Origin: Baffinella frigidus
Lineage: Eukaryota > Cryptophyceae > Cryptomonadales > Baffinellaceae
Assembly: GCA_026770585.1 (NCBI GenBank)
Contig: MU646595.1
Span: 68,725 to 79,912, forward strand
DNA: 11,188 bases
Direction of reading: 5' to 3'
Of this stretch, positions 6,856-11,188 are shown one piece after another. A program made the translations under genes and the position numbers. The notes below the pieces were generated by a model. The model made no database searches. It was not told the origin of the DNA and saw only the letters and a program-made list of their open reading frames with translations. Each line of letters opens with the position of its first letter. The stretch's first letter is position 1.

Positions 6856-6933
6856 GTTTTAGGATTTAGAGTTTAGGGTTTCAAGTTAAGGTTAGGGTCT
6901 GGGGTTTAGGTTTTGGGTTGAGGGTTTAGGGTT
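6856..6933 (+). repeat. TTTAGGG-type degenerate array, + orientation
   Basis: Tracts of TTTAGGGTTT, TTAGGGTC and GTTTAGGTT repeat with many changes. It is the only telomere-like block in the window in the TTTAGGG direction; all others read CCCTAAA or CCCGAAA. Confidence 0.8.
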
Positions 6934-6963
6934 CCCTTGGCCATGTGACCAGGGGCATCGGAC

Positions 6964-6975
6964 GGTCACGTGACC
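6964..6975. promoter_or_regulatory. 12-base palindrome with a CACGTG core
   Basis: GGTCACGTGACC is perfectly self-complementary and contains the CACGTG box bound by bHLH or bZIP factors in many eukaryotes. It lies about 200 bases upstream of the frame at 7171. That it regulates anything is inference. Confidence 0.3.
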
Positions 6976-7034
6976 AGAATTTCCGCTGACGGCGAAGAAC
7001 TGCTGACAGCCGTTGATTTTGTACTAAAGCATGG

Positions 7035-7114
7035 ACCTGACCGATGAACTTTGAAGGTCGGTTACTAGGTCGGTTACCTGACCGATGAACTTTGAAGGTC
7101 GGTTACTAGGTCGT
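7035..7114 (+). repeat. 41-base tandem duplication
   Basis: ACCTGACCGATGAACTTTGA and the following GGTCGGTTACTAGGTCG occur twice, at 7035 and 7076. Each unit can fold because ACCGA near its start pairs with TCGGT. Confidence 0.9.
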
Positions 7115-7170
7115 TATTTTCCGTTCCAGATAAGGGCTGACCAAATTTGTCAAGCTAGTGGATTCCATAA

Positions 7171-7587
7171 AAATTACTACCATCCACGTCCAATAAATAC
7201 ACCCCAGGATTTCATCAGCCTGCGTACCTTGCGGTACTGGCCAACTCTCCAGTAGTTCGCTGTCAGCTTGCTACAGTCTTTCCAACGTGGTGCAGCGGCT
7301 CGTCACCACTGCTCAAGAGACTGGGCACGCAGCTGCAGAAGAAAGATCCGGATCAGCTGGAGGGTCAGGATTTCAGCATGACAGCGCCCCGAAGATGGCA
7401 GGGCTCTGTAGACGAGCAGCGCTGGCCACTGCAGAGAATCCAAACATGTCCAGCTGGCTGAGACAAGAGGCGCGCCAGCCTCCGCCGCGGGGCTGGCTCC
7501 GGCCAGAGCGCTGGCGCGCGGCCAAGAGACTCAAGACAGCGATACAGGGGGCTTGTGAACTTCACTGAGCATCCGGTGACGGCCTGA
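7171..7587 (+). pseudogene. Protein-like frame of unknown function, one internal stop
   Basis: The frame runs 138 codons from the stop at 7168-7170 to TGA at 7585-7587, interrupted by one TGA at 7459-7461. The middle part looks coding: SPLLKRLGTQLQKKDPDQLE and SMTAPRRWQGSVDEQRWPLQ, then after the stop RYRGLVNFTEHPVTA. There is no in-frame ATG before residue 70. Another + frame is open at 7287-7568 and a - frame at 7365-7598; both are alanine- and arginine-rich as expected in GC-rich shadow frames, but I cannot exclude them. It lies between two telomere-like blocks of opposite direction. No family is recognised; a relic is the most cautious reading. Confidence 0.3.
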
Positions 7588-7797
7588 CGGCGTGCCACCG
7601 GACCACAACATTGGAGCTCCAGATCCTAATTCGGATCCGAAAGACTTTAGGTACCCGATCCTCCCCAGCCATTTCGCCCACATAGGGAGGAATTGGAGCC
7701 ATTTTCTCTGGACTCGGAGTTCCCAGCCTAGCGGGGAACTCCAAGCTCAGCAGGTGTCAACTTTCGAGACTGCCCTCGAGATTGCCACCATGACACT
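7588..7797. other. Spacer without a supported gene
   Basis: It contains a hairpin (GGAGTTCCC at 7717-7725 against GGGGAACTCC at 7733-7742) and one copy of TTGGAGCCATT at 7693-7703. No gene is seen. Confidence 0.45.
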
Positions 7798-8037
7798 TTA
7801 AACCCTAAACTGTAACTCTGAACCCTAAACCCTACACCCTGAACCCTAAATTCTCAACCCTAAACCCTTACCCTAAATCTTAAACCCTGCACCCTAAACC
7901 CCAAACCCCAAACCCCAAACCCTCAACCCTATACCCTAAACCCTAAGCTCTAAACCCGAAATCTTAAAAACTTGATGCTAAACCCTCAACCCTCAAACAC
8001 AAGCCCTGAACAATAAACCATAAACCAAAACCCCTAA
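7798..8037 (+). repeat. CCCTAAA-type degenerate array
   Basis: About 240 bases of AACCCTAAACCCT-like units with variants (CCCTGAA, CCCCAAA, CCCTCAA). Decay is enough to show it is an old interstitial block and not an active chromosome end. Confidence 0.9.
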
Positions 8038-8173
8038 ACTAGTGTGGCCGGCGAGGTGAAGGTGTCCCATCAGTTTTTAAGCTCGGCAACCCAGTAAACT
8101 GGCCAGTTTTTCGTAACACCAAATTTTGGGAGAATGGGTGTTTTACTACATGAGGTACCTGTAAACTCTCTCC

Positions 8174-8899
8174 CGAGTCCCTTTGAGTGAATCCGGAGTC
8201 CCTCTGAGTTAATCCTGGGTCTTTCTGGATCAATTCTGAATGTTTTTGGGCGAATCCTGAGTGTTTTTTGGCGAATCATGATTTTTTCTGGGTGAATCCT
8301 GAGTCTTTCTGGGTAAATCCTGATTTTTCCTGACTAAATCCTGAGTTTTTCTGGGTGAATTCTGATTCTGTCTGGGCGAATTCTGAGTGATACTGACTGA
8401 ATCCTGAGTTTTTTGGGGTGAATCCTGTTTCGTTCTGGGAAAATCCTGAGTCTTTCTGGGCGAATCTTGAGCTTTTATGGGCGAATCCTGAGTTTTTCTG
8501 GGTGAATCCTGGGTGATACTGACAGCATCTTGAGTGTTTCTGGGTGAATCCTGAGTCTGTCTGATCGAATCCTCAGTCTTTCTGGGCGAATCCTGAGTCT
8601 TTTTGGGCGAACCCTGAGTTTTTTAGCTGAATCCTGATTTCGTCTGGCTGAATCCAAAAAAAATCTAGGTCAATTCTCAGTGATACTGACTAAATCCTGA
8701 GTTTTTTGGGGTAAATCCTGAATGTTTTGGGGTGAATCCTGAGTCTTGTGGGGCGAATCCTGAGTTTTTCTAGGTAAATCCTGGGTGATACCAACTGAAT
8801 CCTGAGTCTTTCTAACAGAATCCTGAGTCTTTCTGGGTAAATCCTGAATCTTTCTGGGCCAATCCTGAGTGTTTCTGACTGAATCCCAGCCGAATCCTG
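8174..8899 (+). repeat. 21-base minisatellite, about 34 units
   Basis: The consensus unit is GAATCCTGAGTCTTTCTGGG plus C or T. Variant units containing GTGATACTGAC start at 8387, 8513, 8680 and 8785; the gaps are 126, 167 and 105 bases, close to whole multiples of 21, so a higher-order pattern exists. As 21 is a multiple of three, the - strand stays open in patches and would encode seven-residue repeats such as RKTQDSP or ERLRIRP. Frames drift and stop, so I do not call a gene. Confidence 0.9.
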
Positions 8900-8907
8900 A
8901 AAACCAC

Positions 8908-8967
8908 ACCTTGAACCGTAAATCCTAATCCCTAAACCCCCACTCCAAACTCTAAACCCGAAATATG
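8908..8967 (+). repeat. Short CCCTAAA-type block
   Basis: A small stretch with CCCTAAACCCC and TCTAAACCCG units, directly after the 21-base array. Confidence 0.65.
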
Positions 8968-9015
8968 AAACACTACACACGATGCACACTTGGACAAAAC
9001 CAAGACGCTTTGATG

Positions 9016-9081
9016 GAATTCTGGGTCGTCCTTGGTGAATTCCATGTTGTTCTCACTGAATCCTGGGTCGCCCTGAGTGAA
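9016..9081 (+). repeat. Detached outlier of the 21-base minisatellite
   Basis: GAAT/GAAC starts at 9016, 9037, 9058 and 9079, exactly 21 bases apart, with units resembling GAATCCTGGGTCGCCCTGAG. It is separated from the main array by a telomere-like block and about 50 bases of other sequence. Confidence 0.75.
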
Positions 9082-9330
9082 CTTTGACATGCAACCTGGG
9101 GTCAAAGTTGAAAGAGTCCCACGGAGAGTCCGAAAATTTGAACATGATACAAATAGCCAACATTTCACTGAAATACGGCCATTTGGATGGATTTTTAATT
9201 TTTGACCTTAAAGACTGGTCTCCAAACACTGCATCCCACACCCCAGCCAGTTTAGGTCCTTCAATTGCGCGACTGGAGGGGGGAACGAGAATCCAATGGC
9301 TCCAATGCCCTGTCCACGAGATGGACCCCT
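9082..9330. other. Spacer without a supported gene
   Basis: Nothing with coding support. It contains the one reverse-strand copy of the TTGGAGCCATT motif (9295-9305). Confidence 0.45.
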
Positions 9331-9706
9331 GACCCCTAATCCCTCAGCCTCCAGCCCCTCATCTCTCCCCCATAACCTTTTAACCACTCAATCCTAACTC
9401 ATCCTAAACCCTAAACCCGAAACACTCAACCCTGCACACAACCTTCAACTATGAACCCAAACCCTCAATCCTAGTACTCTCAACCCCTCAAGGCTCACCC
9501 CTAAACCCTACACCCTACACCCGACACCCTAAACCCTAATCTCAAACCCCTAAACCCTCAACCCTAAACCCCAACCCCCAAACCCTCACCCCTCAACCCT
9601 CAACCTTAAACCCTTTACTCTCAACCCCTAAACGCTCAAGGCTCGAGGCTCAAGGCTCAAGGCTCAACCCTAAACCCCAAACCCTGAACCCTAAACCCTG
9701 AACCAC
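9331..9706 (+). repeat. Long CCCTAAA-type degenerate array
   Basis: About 375 bases of CCCTAAA, CCCTCAA, CCCTACA and CCCTGAA variants, plus a local AGGCTCA repeat near 9641-9665. Same orientation as the blocks at 7798 and 9991. Confidence 0.9.
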
Positions 9707-9719
9707 GCACCTCAAGCTA

Positions 9720-9964
9720 TCCTCTTGCCGGTTTTGTAGTAGAATAATACCTTTAGTTGGAGCCATTTGTTTGACCTTTGGCCTGTAGTAAAGATCTCAA
9801 GATTTCATCGCAGCTCGATTTTTTTAAGCAGAATCTGGAGCTGAAGGCCAAATCTCGACGATCTGCGCTTTCAGATTTCAAAAAGGATGAAATTTAGGGT
9901 TGAAATTCAGCAGAATACCGGTAACCTCCATTTATGACTTATCGAAACGAAACCGGCAAGAGGG
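9720..9964. mobile_element. Small inverted-repeat element with TA flanks
   Basis: CTCTTGCCGGTTTTG (9722-9736) matches the reverse complement of 9948-9962 with one mismatch, and similarity extends a few bases further out. TA lies directly outside both ends (9718-9719 and 9965-9966), as expected for TA-targeting families such as Tc1/mariner and their MITEs. The inside is non-coding but also partly self-complementary (TTTGGCCT near 9777 with AGGCCAAA near 9844) and carries one TTGGAGCCATT. It lies between two CCCTAAA-type blocks, so it probably inserted into one array. Confidence 0.65.
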
Positions 9965-9990
9965 TATCATACACCCTTGACCCTTACCGG

Positions 9991-10067
9991 TAACCCCAAA
10001 CCCTGAACCGTAAACCGTAAACCGCAAACCCTCAACCCAGAACCCTACACCCTAAACCCTCAACCTA
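9991..10067 (+). repeat. CCCTAAA-type degenerate array
   Basis: Units such as CCCTAAACCC and CCGTAAA. Probably the continuation of the block at 9331-9706, split by the element at 9720-9964. Confidence 0.8.
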
Positions 10068-10118
10068 GTGGCGAGCGAAGATTTTGAGCCTCGCATTCGA
10101 CAAGTGAATCCGACCGCG

Positions 10119-10145
10119 GTGGGTCAGCCCACTGGGCCGACCCAC
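10119..10145. other. 27-base near-perfect palindrome
   Basis: GTGGGTC and GACCCAC form the outer arms, with GCCCA and TGGGC inside and two mismatched pairs. A smaller palindrome, CCCACCGTGGG, lies at 10187-10197. Possibly a regulatory or foldback site. Confidence 0.6.
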
Positions 10146-10159
10146 TCGTAGTCGACCAC

Positions 10160-10859
10160 ACGATCGGTTCAGGCTGTGTCGCCCCACCCACCGTGGGCTG
10201 TTTGACTTGGGGTGCTTTGGTGCGGGTCGGATCCGACTACCGGTATTCTCGGAAGGGAATTCTTTTCTCGGACGAGAAGTCCACCGGCCGGCAAGATATC
10301 CCTTTCTTCTGCGATCGACTTTACAAGTGATTTTATCGCGGCCGAACGTTTCTCAGGTGGAAATAATTGACTTTCGATTGCGGGTTTTCCGTTTCTCAGG
10401 AATTAACGGCATTTGTACGAGATGTCGCCCGAAATTAGGCAGCCTGCGGCGCAAAAAAACACGTTTGATGACATCTGCTACATGTACCCAACGTTGGATA
10501 GGGACCCACGGACCCATCGAAATGAGTCCATGATCACTCTGTTTACAGCTCTGTTTTGAAGCTCTGTCGGTTAAATTTAGGATAGCCCTATCTTTACGGA
10601 ATACTCCGATTTTACTACCTTTCAGAGTGTTCTTAACGTTCTGGTTCCTTCTGCTAGGAACTTCGTACATGTTCTGGGGAGTGTGATTCAGGGAAAAGTT
10701 GACTGTTACAAAAACGACGATCCATGTGGACAGTTTACTACACGCAAACAACACTAGGAAACACCGGTCAGTCGTCACGGATGTCAGCAAACATCGGATT
10801 CCCAATCGGCCCTCTTCCAAAAGTCATTTCCCCCAGTAACAAATCGACTGTTCTCCTAA
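10160..10859 (+). pseudogene. Broken protein-like region of unknown function
   Basis: Several + strand stretches read like protein. Frame 2 ends at TGA 10328-10330 and contains YSRKGILFSDEKSTGRQDIP. Frame 3 gives MSPEIRQPAAQKNTFDDICY at 10422 with stop TGA at 10557-10559. After two further stops the same frame continues from 10581 with FQSVLNVLVPSARNFVHVLG and ends TAG at 10755-10757. Many codons there start with G. The frame changes and stops fit a decayed gene, or exons whose short introns I cannot resolve (CGTTTCTCAGG occurs twice, near 10348 and 10390, and looks like an acceptor). Over 10353-10823 the opposite strand also has an unbroken frame of about 155 codons, so the coding strand is not settled. 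No family is recognised. Confidence 0.3.
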
Positions 10860-10900
10860 AGTGGCCAATTTGTGGAGAAGATTTGTGAAGTGTTCGAATA

Positions 10901-10928
10901 CTAGACAATTCTAGACAATTCTAGACAG
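10901..10928 (+). repeat. 10-base tandem repeat
   Basis: CTAGACAATT occurs twice in tandem, followed by the partial unit CTAGACAG. Confidence 0.9.
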
Positions 10929-10940
10929 TCGGAGGACGCA

Positions 10941-11126
10941 ATGGGGACAGTCGGCTTGTTCCGCCAGAACGTGATTGCTCGTTGGGATAAACCGCGGGAG
11001 GACCAGCAGTTTCGTGCAAAAGCAAGGACACGGAGCGAGGCCCCGTCGGAGGCCACCCCCTCTATTTGTGTGGCAGGAGTGTTGGCCCCGCGAAGTGTGT
11101 GGGAGGAGTCTCCAAAACCCCCGTGA
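10941..11126 (+). CDS. Short possible ORF or first exon, unknown
   Basis: ATG at 10941 has G at -3 and +4, a favourable start context, and opens 61 codons to TGA at 11124-11126. It begins MGTVGLFRQNVIARWDKP; the second half is rich in serine, proline and arginine. An overlapping frame on each strand is open for a similar length, so chance is a serious alternative. No signal peptide, membrane segment or domain is seen. Confidence 0.22.
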   Translation: MGTVGLFRQNVIARWDKPREDQQFRAKARTRSEAPSEATPSICVAGVLAPRSVWEESPKPP

Positions 11127-11169
11127 AGACTCAGCTCGCTTGCGGATACCCACCAGCCCTCTGAGGTAG

Positions 11170-11188
11170 CCCCCCCCCCCCCCCCCCC
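11170..11188 (+). repeat. Run of 19 C at the window end
   Basis: A homopolymer that ends the window. It may be a real poly-C tract or a sequencing or assembly edge. Confidence 0.9.

Noticed and set aside
8070-8989. Several - strand frames encoding seven-residue repeats
   Set aside because: They follow automatically from a 21-base repeat lacking stops. Frames drift, end at random and have no supporting start or flanking exon.
7693-9767. AGCCATTT-containing motifs as relics of the dinoflagellate spliced leader
   Set aside because: Only about eight bases (AGCCATTT) agree; the following TTGGCTC of that leader is absent at every copy.
10353-10823. The longest uninterrupted - strand frame as a gene
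   Set aside because: It has no ATG near its start, and much of its composition looks like the antisense of the + strand segments, which have more G-first codons and more protein-like stretches. Kept only as an alternative.
10885-10905. GTTCGAATAC as a tRNA T-loop
   Set aside because: No acceptor, D-arm or anticodon stem could be found upstream.

Overview
The window looks like nuclear DNA of a eukaryote. Short GC-rich exons with GT..AG boundaries are embedded in repeat-rich, gene-poor sequence. Six blocks are degenerate arrays related to the plant-type telomere heptamer TTTAGGG/CCCTAAA. That telomere type is known from green plants and algae and from several other protist groups, so an alga or protist is likely, but I cannot name the lineage. 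No prokaryotic operon, rRNA, tRNA or CRISPR array is visible, and no protein matches a family I can name with confidence.

Positions 1-4420 carry a small family of related cysteine-rich genes on the + strand. Copy 1 (1-1044, entered mid-gene) has three visible exons. Copy 2 (2637-2819) has one exon, followed at once by sequence resembling the 3' flank of copy 3. Copy 3 (3289-4346) has a diverged first exon plus two exons that match copy 1 in length and splice phase. Differences between the copies are almost all synonymous, the best evidence here for real coding sequence. A 13-base signature that forms the start of one exon recurs in the introns and flanks, so the locus seems built by repeated internal duplication.

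Positions 4421-7800 hold protein-like open segments of unknown function: one exon-like frame on + at 4811-5023, a broken reading frame on - between about 5298 and 6240 with a perfect hairpin between two in-frame stops, and a broken + frame at 7171-7587. A roughly 27-base palindromic repeat array lies at 5014-5240.

Positions 7800-10070 are almost entirely repetitive: CCCTAAA-like arrays, a 21-base minisatellite of about 34 units, and a small inverted-repeat element with TA flanks at 9720-9964. Positions 10100-10860 contain another protein-like but broken + region that overlaps a long - strand frame. A short possible ORF follows, and the window ends in a run of 19 C. The overall impression is of a repeat-dense, possibly subtelomere-like region with one live-looking multi-exon gene family and several gene relics.
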